A DNA stretch of 64,000 nucleotides from Ilumatobacteraceae bacterium. Lineage in GTDB: Bacteria > Actinomycetota > Acidimicrobiia > Acidimicrobiales > Ilumatobacteraceae. Below are positions 8,785-18,104 of this stretch, piece after piece. The stretch spans positions 15,288-79,287 of the forward strand of contig JAOBWK010000012.1 of NCBI GenBank assembly GCA_025463305.1, read 5' to 3'. How positions within the stretch are numbered: the first letter of the stretch is position 1; every line of letters starts with the position of its first letter. Position numbers and translations under genes: made by a program. The notes under the pieces were generated by a model. The model was not told the origin of the DNA, ran no database searches, and saw nothing but the letters and a program-made list of their open reading frames with translations.

Positions 8785-10512
8785 TCAGCAGCGCTGGGGC
8801 CCGCGGATCAGCCGGCCGGGCAGTGCGCCGGTGAGCTCGTCGTCGGCGACGGTCTGCTCGCCGCTGACGAAGACCGCGCGATAGCCGCGCGCGTGCTGCA
8901 CGAGCCGGCGGCCTTCGGCAGGGAGGTCGAACACCATGCGCGGCGCGTCGAACGACAGCGCGTCGTAGTCGATCAAGGCGAGGTCGGCGCGCTGGCCCGG
9001 GATCACGGCGCCGCGGTCGTGCAGCCCGTACAGCGCAGCGGTCTGCTGGGTCTGGCGGTGCACGACGTGCTCGAGCGGGAGCCGGGGACCGCGCGTACGG
9101 TCGCGGGTCCAGTGGGTGACCATGAACGTGGGCGTACCGCCGTCGCAGATGGCTCCGCAGTGCGCGCCGGCGTCGCTCAGCCCCATGCGGGTGCGCTCGT
9201 GACGCGTCACCTCGTAGGTCATCGACAGGTCGCCGTACGCGTAGTTGAAGAACGGCGCGTAGATCATCCCGTTGCCGTCGGCCGCGGTGAGCGTGTCGAG
9301 CAGCAGCGCCATCGGCGGCGTGCCGCTGGCGCGAGCGCGAGCGAGCACCGATGCGCTCGCGTCGGGCTCGTAGTCGATGTCGTCGCGGTCGACGGGGTAG
9401 ACACGGTCGAGCTTGTCGAGCACGACGGCACGGAAGAAGCCGCCGTCGTCGGGAACGTCCTCGATGATGCGCCGCCGCCGTGCCGGATCGGCGAGCGCAG
9501 CGAGGCGGGCGGGCATCGGCAGGTGCGCGACCTCCGCGTACGCGGGGTGGAACAGCAGCGGGTGCACGCTGCCGTGCAGGCAGTACAGGATCCCGATCGA
9601 ACGACCGGCCACCTGCGCGTAGATCGGCAGTCCGTCCGCCGCTGCCTCGTCGAGGAGCTGCAGCACCCGCCGCCACACCTCCGGGGCGGAGTCCGGCTGG
9701 TTGAGGTTCACGCTGACCGGCTGGCCGGTGAGTGCGGCGAGCTCGCGCATCCAGGGCCATTCGGTGACCGGCAGGTTGGCGTGCTCGGGGGCGAACTGGA
9801 ACACGCCGTGGCCGGCGCGGCGGATGGCCGCGCCGATGCCGAGCAGCTCATCGGCGCCGGCGGTCGTGCCAGGGACGAGCTCGCCGCCCTTGCTGCGGTG
9901 CAGCGGCGTGCGGCTCGTGCTGAACCCGAGCGCGCCGGCGCCCAGCGCCTCCTCGACGAGCAGCGCCATGCGCGCGATGTCGTCGTCGGTCGCGGTCTCG
10001 TTGGTGGCGCCGCGCTCGCCCATCACGAACGCGCGCAGCGGCCCGTGGGCGATCTGCGCGCCGATGTCGAGCACGTGCGGTTGCGCCGCGACCGCGGCGA
10101 GGTACTCGGGGAACGTCGACCAGTCCCACGTGATGCCCTCGGTCATCGCCGAACCCGGGATGTCCTCGACGCCCTCCATCAGCTCGATCAACCACTCGTG
10201 CCGATCGGGTGCGGTGGGCGCGAACCCGACGCCGCAGTTGCCCATCACCACCGTGGTCACGCCGTGCCACGACGACGGCGTCATCCACGGATCCCAGCTC
10301 ACCTGGGCGTCGTAGTGGGTGTGCACGTCGACCCAGCCGGGGGTGAGCAGGAGCCCATCCGCGTCGATCCTGCGGTGTGCCCCGGCGAGCGCTGCGGTGC
10401 CCGCCATGTCGACGCCGACGATGATGCCGCCGTCGACGGTGACGTCGGCCATGCGTGCCGGCGCGCCGGTGCCGTCGACGAGCCGGGCGTTGCGGATGAC
10501 GAGATCGGACAC
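8785..10512 (-). CDS. N-acyl-D-amino-acid deacylase-like amidohydrolase
   Basis: This is a metal-dependent amidohydrolase (TIM-barrel) of 575 residues, starting with GTG. The metal-binding GWVDVHTHYDAQ follows the N-terminal beta-sandwich. The GNCGVGFAP segment and SDAGAHCG are typical of D-aminoacylases and related amidohydrolase_3 members. The C-terminus carries the returning beta-sandwich (GQRADLALIDYDAL). A D-aminoacylase hydrolyses N-acyl-D-amino acids; the true substrate is unproven. It is monocistronic and divergent from the oxidoreductase gene. Confidence 0.83.
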   Translation of the reverse strand: MSDLVIRNARLVDGTGAPARMADVTVDGGIIVGVDMAGTAALAGAHRRIDADGLLLTPGWVDVHTHYDAQVSWDPWMTPSSWHGVTTVVMGNCGVGFAPTAPDRHEWLIELMEGVEDIPGSAMTEGITWDWSTFPEYLAAVAAQPHVLDIGAQIAHGPLRAFVMGERGATNETATDDDIARMALLVEEALGAGALGFSTSRTPLHRSKGGELVPGTTAGADELLGIGAAIRRAGHGVFQFAPEHANLPVTEWPWMRELAALTGQPVSVNLNQPDSAPEVWRRVLQLLDEAAADGLPIYAQVAGRSIGILYCLHGSVHPLLFHPAYAEVAHLPMPARLAALADPARRRRIIEDVPDDGGFFRAVVLDKLDRVYPVDRDDIDYEPDASASVLARARASGTPPMALLLDTLTAADGNGMIYAPFFNYAYGDLSMTYEVTRHERTRMGLSDAGAHCGAICDGGTPTFMVTHWTRDRTRGPRLPLEHVVHRQTQQTAALYGLHDRGAVIPGQRADLALIDYDALSFDAPRMVFDLPAEGRRLVQHARGYRAVFVSGEQTVADDELTGALPGRLIRGPQRC

Positions 10513-10569
10513 GCATCCAGTTGACCAGATCGCGTCGCCTCGCGGCGCGCCGTGCTACACCGGTGCGCC

Positions 10570-11532
10570 ATGGACCCACACACCTCTTCGACGCTCCGAT
10601 GGGGCGTGCTCGGCGCCACCTCGCGGATCTACCGCAAGTCGTTGGCTCCCGCGTTCCGTGCGGCTGCCGGTCACGAGGTCGTCGCCGAGGCGAGCCGCGA
10701 CGCCGGCGACACCCGGCCGTACACCGATCTGCTCCGTCGCGACGACGTCGACGCCGTCTACATCCCGCTGCCGAACAGCGGCCACAAGCCGTGGATCCTC
10801 GCGGCGCTCGCCGCCGGCAAGCACGTGCTGTGCGAGAAGCCGTTGACGCTCTCCGCCGCCGACACGATCGAGGTCTTCGACGCTGCTGTCGCCGCCGACC
10901 GGGTCCTGCTGGAGGCGTACATGTGGCCGCACCACCCACGTGCGAGGCGGATCCTCCAGCTCGTTGCCGACGGTTCGATCGGTCGCCTCGACACCGTTCG
11001 CAGCGCCTTCACCTACGCTTCGAGCGATCCCACCGACCACCGCCTCGACGAGCGCGGCGCGGGTGCGCTGTTCGACGTCGGCATCTACTGCCTCGCGCCG
11101 CCGATGATGATGGTCGGCCGCGACCACGTGGATGTTGCCGCGGCGGCGACCCGCAACGTCGCGGGCGTCGATGTCGCGATGAGCGGTTTCGTCGACTGGG
11201 GTTCCGGGGTCGGCAGCGCCTTCGAGGTCAGCTTCGAGGCGCCCTCACGACGGATCCTCGAGCTCACCGGGACCGAGGGCGTGATCACCGTCCCCGGATG
11301 GCACGCACCGGGTCCGGAGACGCCCTCGCAGATCCTCGTCCAGCGTCGCGATGACACCGTCGAGACGATCGAGGTCGAGGGCGCGAACGCGTTCGTCGGC
11401 ATGATGGAGCAGTTCGCCACGGTCGTGCGGGGCGAGGCGGCGCCGGTGTTCGGCCGCACCGAGAGCGTGCGCCTGGCCGTGCTCATCGACGCGCTGCACG
11501 CCGCCTCGGCACCGTCTGCAGACGTGCGGTAG
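10570..11532 (+). CDS. Gfo/Idh/MocA-family oxidoreductase
   Basis: This is an NAD(P)-dependent dehydrogenase of about 320 residues. The N-terminal Rossmann domain (LRWGVLGATSRIYRKSLAPA) is followed by CEKPLTLSAAD, the conserved EKP motif with the catalytic lysine, and then by the C-terminal alpha/beta substrate domain. Family members act on sugars, inositol or dihydrodiols. The ATG at 10570 begins the Rossmann strand after a short leader; a GTG at 10552 is possible. It precedes the phosphotransferase gene by about 10 bases, probably as one unit. Confidence 0.85.
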   Translation: MDPHTSSTLRWGVLGATSRIYRKSLAPAFRAAAGHEVVAEASRDAGDTRPYTDLLRRDDVDAVYIPLPNSGHKPWILAALAAGKHVLCEKPLTLSAADTIEVFDAAVAADRVLLEAYMWPHHPRARRILQLVADGSIGRLDTVRSAFTYASSDPTDHRLDERGAGALFDVGIYCLAPPMMMVGRDHVDVAAAATRNVAGVDVAMSGFVDWGSGVGSAFEVSFEAPSRRILELTGTEGVITVPGWHAPGPETPSQILVQRRDDTVETIEVEGANAFVGMMEQFATVVRGEAAPVFGRTESVRLAVLIDALHAASAPSADVR

Positions 11533-11542
11533 AACGGTCGCC

Positions 11543-12694
11543 GTGACGACCGACGACACCAGGACGACCGACGACACCCGACCGATCGACGTGCTCCCCG
11601 ATCCGCCGGTCGGACCCCCCGCCGATCCCCAGGCTGATGCACAGCTCACCGCCCTCGAGCGATGGCTCGAGCCGCGCCTCGGTGGTGCCACTGGGCTCCG
11701 CCTGCGCCAGCACGGCAAGCCGGGCAGCGGGTTCTCCGCCGAGACCGTCATCCTCGCCGGGACGTGGACGGCGGACGGCGTCGAGCACGACGAGAAGTTC
11801 GTGCTCCGCAAGGAGACCCCCGATCCACCGGTGTACCCGAGCCAGGTCGACGGGCTCACCATCGAGGTCGAGATCCAGTACCGCGTGATGGAGGCCATCG
11901 CCTCGTCCTCGTCGCTGCCGCTCGCCCCGCTTCACGGCTACGAGCCCGACTCTGCGGTGCTCGGCACGCGGTTTTTCGTGATGGGCTTCGTCGAAGGTGT
12001 GGTGCCGATCGAGTCGCCGATGTACACGCTCGACGGGTTCTTCACCGAGCTCGCTCCGGAGGCCCGACGCACGATGGTCGACGACGGTGTGCGGATGCTC
12101 GCCACCGTGCACGGGATCGACTGGCAAGCCGCCGGGCTGCAATGGCTCACGGCCGGCTCCGAGCCGTCGCTGCGTCGCCAGTTCGACCTCTGGGCGTCGT
12201 ACGCCGAGCGCGAGCTCGCCGGTCGTGTGCACCCGCCACTCGCCCGAGCGCTCGCCTGGCTCGATGCGACGATGCCGGAGACGACCCGCCTCACGCTCAA
12301 CTGGGGCGACTCCCGGGTCGGCAACGTGATCTGGCAGGACGACCACGCGGCCTGCGTCACCGACTTCGAGGCCGCCTCGATCTCGTCCCCCGAGCAGGAC
12401 CTCGGCTGGTGGCTGATGTTCGATCGCTGGGCGCACGAGTCCTCGGGCGTCGGGCGTCTGCCCGGCGAGCCGACGCGCGAGGAGCAGACCGCGCTCTACG
12501 AGCAGCTGACCGGCACCACGGTGGGCGACACCAGTTGGTACGAGGTGTTCGCAGCGGCCCGCTACGCAGCGATCGTGGTGCGCGTGATGAACCGCCTCGT
12601 CGACCGCGGCCACATGCCCGCCGACCAGATCGTCTGGATCGACAACCCCGTCGTGCCGTGCCTCGAGGAGCTCCTCGCCACCGTCGGCGTGTAG
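11543..12694 (+). CDS. Phosphotransferase (aminoglycoside-phosphotransferase/ACAD10-like fold)
   Basis: This 383-residue kinase-fold protein starts with GTG. The N-lobe contains GFSAETVILAG and the lysine strand KFVLRKE. The C-lobe has LTLNWGDSRVGNVIWQ, which occupies the place of the HGDxxxxN catalytic loop, followed by VTDFEAASISSPEQDLGWW, the metal-binding DFE/DWE segment. In most relatives the loop is HGD; here it is NWGD. Many actinobacterial relatives sit with acyl-CoA metabolism and have no known substrate. Antibiotic resistance should not be assumed. Confidence 0.82.
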   Translation: MTTDDTRTTDDTRPIDVLPDPPVGPPADPQADAQLTALERWLEPRLGGATGLRLRQHGKPGSGFSAETVILAGTWTADGVEHDEKFVLRKETPDPPVYPSQVDGLTIEVEIQYRVMEAIASSSSLPLAPLHGYEPDSAVLGTRFFVMGFVEGVVPIESPMYTLDGFFTELAPEARRTMVDDGVRMLATVHGIDWQAAGLQWLTAGSEPSLRRQFDLWASYAERELAGRVHPPLARALAWLDATMPETTRLTLNWGDSRVGNVIWQDDHAACVTDFEAASISSPEQDLGWWLMFDRWAHESSGVGRLPGEPTREEQTALYEQLTGTTVGDTSWYEVFAAARYAAIVVRVMNRLVDRGHMPADQIVWIDNPVVPCLEELLATVGV

Positions 12695-12723
12695 CAACGG
12701 CAGCGGGTCGAGCGACCGCCCGG

Positions 12724-13524
12724 TCAGCCGTTGAGGTACGACATCGCAACGGCGTGGAGGAGGCCGTTCGAGCTGACCGCGGAGTCGTGCTCGAAGGTGC
12801 GCTCGCCGTGGCGGTCGGTCCACGTGCCGCCGGCCTGCTCGACCACCACCTGGGGAGCGGCGAGGTCGTAGGGCTGCACACCGATCGCGTCGACGGCGAT
12901 CTCGACTGCGCCCTCGGCCACGAGCATGTGCTGCCAGAAGTCGCCGAACCCGCGGGTGCGGTACGCGGCCTGCTGGAGCGCGACCAACTGCTGGGTCTTG
13001 CCGACGGTGTCCCAGCCCGGGCTGTAGGTGATGCAGACCTGGCCGTCGGTCAGTGAGTCGATGGTGGACACCCGGATCGGCATGCCGTTCACGAACGAAC
13101 CGATGCCGGCGGCGGCCCACCAGCGGCGTTGCATGGCCGGTGCCGAGACCACGCCGACCACCGGACCGAGCTCGCAGTGGGTGAGCGCGATCAACGTCGC
13201 CCACACCGGTACGCCGCGCACGAAGTTGGTGGTGCCATCGATGGGGTCGACGATCCAGCGCCATGGTGAGTCGGTGCCACCGGAGACGCCGGCCTCCTCG
13301 CCGAAGAACGTGTGCTCCGGGAACTCGGCCTCGACCCGTTCGCGCAGGGCCGCCTCGCAGTTGCGATCGGCGATGGTGACCTCGCTGCGATCGGGCTTGC
13401 GGTCGACCACGAACTCGCGGCGCTCGTACAGCGGCAGGGTGATCTCGTCGGCGACGTCGGCGAGTAGACGCGCGAACTCGAGCTCGCGGGACAGGTCGGG
13501 CACGTTCGGAGCAGCGTCGGTCAC
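12724..13524 (-). CDS. Inositol-monophosphatase family, histidinol-phosphatase-like
   Basis: This is a Mg-dependent sugar/inositol phosphatase of 266 residues. Motifs are FFGEEAG (the metal-binding Glu), WIVDPIDGTTNF (the DPIDGT signature) and QPYDLAAPQVVVEQAGG near the end. The arrangement resembles HisN histidinol phosphatases of Actinobacteria as much as IMPases, so the substrate is open. Its GTG start overlaps the dxs stop (GTGA), meaning it is co-transcribed with and translationally coupled to dxs. Confidence 0.83.
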   Translation of the reverse strand: MTDAAPNVPDLSRELEFARLLADVADEITLPLYERREFVVDRKPDRSEVTIADRNCEAALRERVEAEFPEHTFFGEEAGVSGGTDSPWRWIVDPIDGTTNFVRGVPVWATLIALTHCELGPVVGVVSAPAMQRRWWAAAGIGSFVNGMPIRVSTIDSLTDGQVCITYSPGWDTVGKTQQLVALQQAAYRTRGFGDFWQHMLVAEGAVEIAVDAIGVQPYDLAAPQVVVEQAGGTWTDRHGERTFEHDSAVSSNGLLHAVAMSYLNG

Positions 13525-15494
13525 GGGATCAAGGATCGCACGCTGGCCTCGATGCCGTCAGCATCGAGTCCGAGCCGGGCGAGGATGTGATCGGCCTTGC
13601 CCTGCGGGATGAACCGGGTGGGGATGCCGAGCACTTCGACCTGTGTTGCCGGAGTGATCGCGTGCACCTGATCGGCGATGCTCATCCCGATCCCGCCCTC
13701 GCGCACACCGTCTTCGATGGTGAGCACGGCGCGATGGCCGGCGGCCGCAGTGATCATCGCCGGGTCGAGGGGAGCGCAGCAGCGGACGTCCCAGAGGCTG
13801 ACGTCTACACCGGACGTGGCGAGCGCCTCGGCTGCCCTGTCGGCGGCGCCGACCATCTTGCCGATCGCAAGGATGCACACCGACGCAGCAGGCTCCGTGG
13901 CCGTGCGCATCGACCGAGCGAGCAGGCCGACGCCGACCTCGTGCTCGCCGACCTGGCGAGCCGCGCCCCGTGCGTAGCGGATCATCACCGGACCGGTGTC
14001 CGCCAGCGAGACAGCATCGTGCAGCATCACTTGCAGGTCCTGGGCGCTCGATGGCGCGAGCACGCGCATGCCGGGCACCTTCGACAGCAGCGCCATGTCG
14101 TACACGCCGTGGTGGCTCGGGCCGTCGTCGCCGGTGATGCCGGCGCGGTCGAGGCAGAAGATGACCGGGAGGCGGTGCAGGGCGACGTCGTAGACGACCT
14201 GGTCCCACGCCCGCGACAGGAACGTCGAGTAGATCGCGACGATCGGCCGGAGGCCGCCCATCGCCATCCCGGCCGCACCGGTGACGGCGTGCTGCTCGGC
14301 GATGCCGACGTCGAAGAACCGCTCGGGGAACCGGGTCTCGAATGGGATCAGCCCGGTCGGGCCCGGCATCGCCGCCGTGATGGCCACGATCCTCGAGTCC
14401 GACTCGGCCTCCTTGATGATCGCCTCGGAGAACGCCTGGGTGTAGCCGGTCGGCAGGAACTTCGGCGGTCCGATGCTGGGGTCGAAGATCGGTGCGTCGT
14501 GCAGGTGCTTCTCGTCGTCGTCCTCGGCCGGCGGGTAGCCGCGGCCTTTCTGCGTCATCACGTGCACGCAGATCGGGCCTTCGGCCGACAGTTCGATCGC
14601 GTTGCGCAGGGCGACCTCGAGCTCCTCGATGTTGTGCCCGTCGACGGGGCCGACGTAGCGGACACCGAGCGCCTCGAAGAACGACGGCGGCTGGAGGAAC
14701 TCGCGCACGGCGGCCTTGAACGCCTCCATGCCCTTCTCGGCCTGCGGTCCGACGACGGGCAGGTCGCGCAGGAACCGTTCGATCCGGCGCTGGCGACGCA
14801 CGTACGTGGGGTTGAGCCGGATGTTGGTCAGGCTGTGGCTGAGCTTCTCGGTGATTCGACCCGGCAGTGAGGCGGGCTCGCCGGCCTCGATCGCCGACAC
14901 CGGCGGGAGGGGCATCGGTGCCGACGCAGCGGTGGTCAGGTTGGAGATGGTCGGTGCGTAGCTGCGCCCGTTGTCGTTGAGGACCACGATCACCCGACGC
15001 TTGCTGTGGCCGAGGTTGTTCAGCGCCTCGTAGGCCATCCCGCCCGTCATCGAGCCGTCGCCGATCACCGCGACGATGTGTCGCCGATCGCCGTCGACCC
15101 CGGCATCGCGCGCCGCAGCGAGGCCGTAGGCGTACGACAGGATCGTGCTGGCGTGGCTGTTCTCGACGAAGTCGTGCTTGCTCTCCTCCCGGCTGGGATA
15201 CCCGGAGAGGCCGTTGGCCTGGCGCAGGTGCTCGAACTGCTGGCGTCGCCCGGTGACGATCTTGTGGATGTAGGCCTGGTGGCCGGTGTCCCACAGGATC
15301 GCGTCGCGTGGTGACTCGAACACGCGGTGCAGCGCCAGCGTCAGCTCGACGGCACCGAGGTTGGATCCGAGATGGCCCGCGTTCTCGGCGACGGCGTTCA
15401 CGACGAAGTCCCGGATCTCCCCGGCGAGATCGTCGAGCTCGGGGTAGGAGAGGGGGCGGAGATCAGCCGGCTGGCCGATCGATTCAAGCGTCAT
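13521..15494 (-). CDS. dxs: 1-deoxy-D-xylulose-5-phosphate synthase
   Basis: The enzyme condenses pyruvate and glyceraldehyde-3-phosphate, the first step of the MEP isoprenoid pathway, using ThDP and Mg. The 657 residues match the family length. The ThDP motif GDGSMTGGMAYEAL begins near residue 145 and ends at LNDN; WDTGHQAYIHK and the transketolase pyrimidine domain (EQHAVTGAAGMA) follow. AGGAG a few bases before the ATG is a good ribosome-binding site. It is first in a two-gene unit with the phosphatase. Confidence 0.96.
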   Translation of the reverse strand: MTLESIGQPADLRPLSYPELDDLAGEIRDFVVNAVAENAGHLGSNLGAVELTLALHRVFESPRDAILWDTGHQAYIHKIVTGRRQQFEHLRQANGLSGYPSREESKHDFVENSHASTILSYAYGLAAARDAGVDGDRRHIVAVIGDGSMTGGMAYEALNNLGHSKRRVIVVLNDNGRSYAPTISNLTTAASAPMPLPPVSAIEAGEPASLPGRITEKLSHSLTNIRLNPTYVRRQRRIERFLRDLPVVGPQAEKGMEAFKAAVREFLQPPSFFEALGVRYVGPVDGHNIEELEVALRNAIELSAEGPICVHVMTQKGRGYPPAEDDDEKHLHDAPIFDPSIGPPKFLPTGYTQAFSEAIIKEAESDSRIVAITAAMPGPTGLIPFETRFPERFFDVGIAEQHAVTGAAGMAMGGLRPIVAIYSTFLSRAWDQVVYDVALHRLPVIFCLDRAGITGDDGPSHHGVYDMALLSKVPGMRVLAPSSAQDLQVMLHDAVSLADTGPVMIRYARGAARQVGEHEVGVGLLARSMRTATEPAASVCILAIGKMVGAADRAAEALATSGVDVSLWDVRCCAPLDPAMITAAAGHRAVLTIEDGVREGGIGMSIADQVHAITPATQVEVLGIPTRFIPQGKADHILARLGLDADGIEASVRSLIP

Positions 15495-15564
15495 AGCGCT
15501 CCTGACGATACCCCTCTACCCGTGTTCGGAGGTAGTCGCTGCTGGGTACCTGCACGTAACGTCT

Positions 15565-16593
15565 ATGACCATCATCTCCAAGCTCGACGACTTCGCCCCT
15601 GGTCAGGAGGCGACCGACGACCTCGCTGCCGATGCGAGGGAGCTCAGCGCGTCGCATCACCCGGGGCGCCGAGCCGATGATCGGCCCCGAGATCGTCGCG
15701 TTCCGATCGTCGTGCGGATCGGCGCATTGCTCGTCGTCCTGGGGATCTACAGCGCCTACCGCCAGCTGCGCGTCGGTGCCGGTGACGACGTGTTCTCGCG
15801 TGGGTTGCCCGTCGAGCCGTTCCGTCACGCGCTCACCGTGTTGAAGGTGGAGCACGCGCTCGGCCTCGACTTCGAGCACGGCCTGCAGCACGCGTTCCTC
15901 GGATACGGCATCGTGATCCGGTTCGCCAACGCCTACTACTCGTGGGCCCATCAGGCGATGACGTTCGCCCTCGTGGCCCTCGTGCTGATCAAGGCGCCGT
16001 GGCGGCAGGCCTGGCGCTGGGTCGGCGCGCTGCTCCTGCAGCTCCCCGTCGCCCTCGTGCTGTTCCGCCTCTACCCCCTGATGCCGCCTCGTCTGCTCGA
16101 CGCCGGGGCGCCGTGGGGTGGCCGGATCCTCGCCCAGCATCGCGAGATCCGACCCACGGGCATGGTCGACACCCTGGTCAAGTTCCATGGCCCGTGGTCG
16201 CCCGGCTCCGTCGCGCTCGACGCGTTCACCAACCAGTTCGCGGCGATGCCCAGCCTGCACTGCGGGTTCGCGCTGTGGGTCGGCGTCGTCTGGTGGCGTT
16301 GGGCCAAGGGCAAGCCGTGGCGCTTCGTCGGCCCGCTGCACGCCGCGCTGATCTTCTTCTGCGTCGTCGTGACGGGAAACCACTACGTCCTCGACGCGAT
16401 CGCCGGCTGGTCCATCGCGCTGCTGATGCTCGGCGCCACCAACCGCTTCGCCGGGATCCGTGGTTGGCTGCGGTCCGTCGGCCACGCCCTGCGCGATGGC
16501 TACGGCGCGGGTGACGTCGTCGTCGACGCCGATGCCGACGACGTGCACGGCGACAGGAGCCGCATCCCGTCGACGTCGGCGAACTCGCAGTAG
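15565..16593 (+). CDS. PAP2-superfamily membrane phosphatase/transferase (aureobasidin-resistance type)
   Basis: This is a 342-residue multi-pass protein of the PAP2/inositol-phosphorylceramide-synthase type. The catalytic pieces are AMPSLH (His at residue 232) and GNHYVLD (His 273, Asp 277), both facing the outside in this family. It probably transfers or removes phosphate groups on envelope lipids. Its last 94 bases overlap the end of the convergent GT-C gene; the C-terminal tail there (VVDADADDVHGD) is acidic and looks non-conserved. A paralogue lies 1.5 kb downstream. Confidence 0.83.
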   Translation: MTIISKLDDFAPGQEATDDLAADARELSASHHPGRRADDRPRDRRVPIVVRIGALLVVLGIYSAYRQLRVGAGDDVFSRGLPVEPFRHALTVLKVEHALGLDFEHGLQHAFLGYGIVIRFANAYYSWAHQAMTFALVALVLIKAPWRQAWRWVGALLLQLPVALVLFRLYPLMPPRLLDAGAPWGGRILAQHREIRPTGMVDTLVKFHGPWSPGSVALDAFTNQFAAMPSLHCGFALWVGVVWWRWAKGKPWRFVGPLHAALIFFCVVVTGNHYVLDAIAGWSIALLMLGATNRFAGIRGWLRSVGHALRDGYGAGDVVVDADADDVHGDRSRIPSTSANSQ

Positions 16594-18104
16594 TTCGCCG
16601 CCACGAACGCGGCGATCGGGCTGGTGGCCAGCGGGTAGCGGTTGCCGCCGCGCACGGAGGCGATGGCCGCGTCGACGATGAGCGTCGGTCGGTGCTTCTC
16701 CAGGTCGCTGAGCAGGTTCGCCGCGGCGCCGGCCTGTGACAGCACGTACGCCGGCACGCCCGGGCGCTTCGGCGTGACACCGGTGATGAAGCCGACGTGC
16801 GGGTAGCGGGTGGCCGGGTCACGGTCGCTGGTCCAGTAGATCTCCGGGGCCTGGCCCCACACGAAGATCCGGTCGCCGGGCTTGCTGTTGGCGTCGACCG
16901 CGCGGGTGACCGCGGCGATGTTCGGCAGGTCGAAGAACACCGTCGGCAGCAGCAGGGTCGCCAGGCTGAACAGCGCCCCGCCGGCCAGCCACAGCGCGCC
17001 GAAACGAGCCACCTTGGCGCGCGTGCGTCCGGCCGCGTCGGTGAGCGAGAACGTCGCCGCCGTCGTCGCCGGTGCGGCCAGCAGCACCAGCGCGGGCAGC
17101 ACCTGGTTGAAGTAGTGGAGGATGAAGCGCAGGCCGATCGCGGTCGCGATCACGCTCACCACGAGCCACGCGGCGAGGTCGAGCGGCACGCGCCGATGCC
17201 GACCCCAGACGAGCACGGCCAAGATCAGCACACCCATCGTCAGCCCGGCGAACGAGCCGATCTGCTCGAGGGTGACGATGACGACGGTGGTCAGCCGAGT
17301 GCCGCTGAGGTACTTGTCGCCGCTGCCGGCGTACCACGCCCAGGCGTTGTGGAGCCCGAACGGCGCGAGCCCGGCGATCACCGTGGCGACGGTGATCGCC
17401 CCGGCCACGACCAGCCGACCGATGCGGCGCGCCCATGTCGCCAACTGGACGCCGACCACGGGGACCGGCCACAGGCACTGCACCGCCAGCGGGATCCCGC
17501 CCAGCAGCATCGGCTGCTTGAACAGCCCGGCGACACCGAGCAGGAGGCCGGCCACGAAGTACCGGCGTCGCGCCCCGAGCACGAACGCACCGACGGCGGG
17601 CAGCGTCGCGAGCACCTCGAATCCCACGGCCCGCGAATCTTCCGCCGGCAGCAGCGAGAACGCGATCACGCCGAGGACGGCGACGGCGACGGGCGACACC
17701 GTCGGCCAGCGACGGCGGGCCTCGAAGCCGAGGATCCACATCGCGATGATCGTGGCCGCGAGCGCCACCCAACGTCCCGCCGTGAGGGTCCACGCGCCGA
17801 AGATCGGCTCGAGCAGCCGGTAGAGGGTGAAGGCCCCCGGCGGCTTGCGATCGACCGTGGTCGTGTACAGGTCCGCGCCGTGGCGCATCATCCGCGCCAC
17901 CGTCGCGATGGTGGCCTCGTCGCTGTTCAGCGCAGCCTTGCGGACCAGCGCTGGCGCGTGCAGCAGCACGGCCAGCCCGACGGTGAGCGCGATGTTGCGC
18001 GGGGTCAACCGCCGAGTCGACTCATGACCGGTCGACCCATGTGCGGCCGCCTCGCGATCAGCCGGCCCGTGACCAGATCCGGGCTCAGTTGACGAGGACG
18101 GCAT
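16500..18104 (-). CDS. GT-C-fold membrane glycosyltransferase-like protein
   Basis: This is a 534-residue membrane protein with about ten or more hydrophobic helices. The first extracytoplasmic loop has SDEA (about residues 61-64) and DRKPPG, typical of ArnT/PMT-like GT39 and other GT-C enzymes that use polyprenyl-phosphate sugars. A soluble C-terminal segment contains VWGQAPEIYW, also typical. The acceptor is unknown. The first 35 residues are hydrophilic and may begin after the true start. It sits between two PAP2 genes and overlaps both neighbours. Confidence 0.75.
   Translation of the reverse strand: MPSSSTEPGSGHGPADREAAAHGSTGHESTRRLTPRNIALTVGLAVLLHAPALVRKAALNSDEATIATVARMMRHGADLYTTTVDRKPPGAFTLYRLLEPIFGAWTLTAGRWVALAATIIAMWILGFEARRRWPTVSPVAVAVLGVIAFSLLPAEDSRAVGFEVLATLPAVGAFVLGARRRYFVAGLLLGVAGLFKQPMLLGGIPLAVQCLWPVPVVGVQLATWARRIGRLVVAGAITVATVIAGLAPFGLHNAWAWYAGSGDKYLSGTRLTTVVIVTLEQIGSFAGLTMGVLILAVLVWGRHRRVPLDLAAWLVVSVIATAIGLRFILHYFNQVLPALVLLAAPATTAATFSLTDAAGRTRAKVARFGALWLAGGALFSLATLLLPTVFFDLPNIAAVTRAVDANSKPGDRIFVWGQAPEIYWTSDRDPATRYPHVGFITGVTPKRPGVPAYVLSQAGAAANLLSDLEKHRPTLIVDAAIASVRGGNRYPLATSPIAAFVAANYCEFADVDGMRLLSPCTSSASASTTTSPAP

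Noticed and set aside
8401..10524. A 707-codon open frame on the plus strand
   Set aside because: It is antisense to the D-aminoacylase-like gene and has no recognisable domain.
11543..12694. Aminoglycoside resistance gene
   Set aside because: The kinase fold is shared by many metabolic phosphotransferases, the catalytic loop is atypical, and there is no mobile context.
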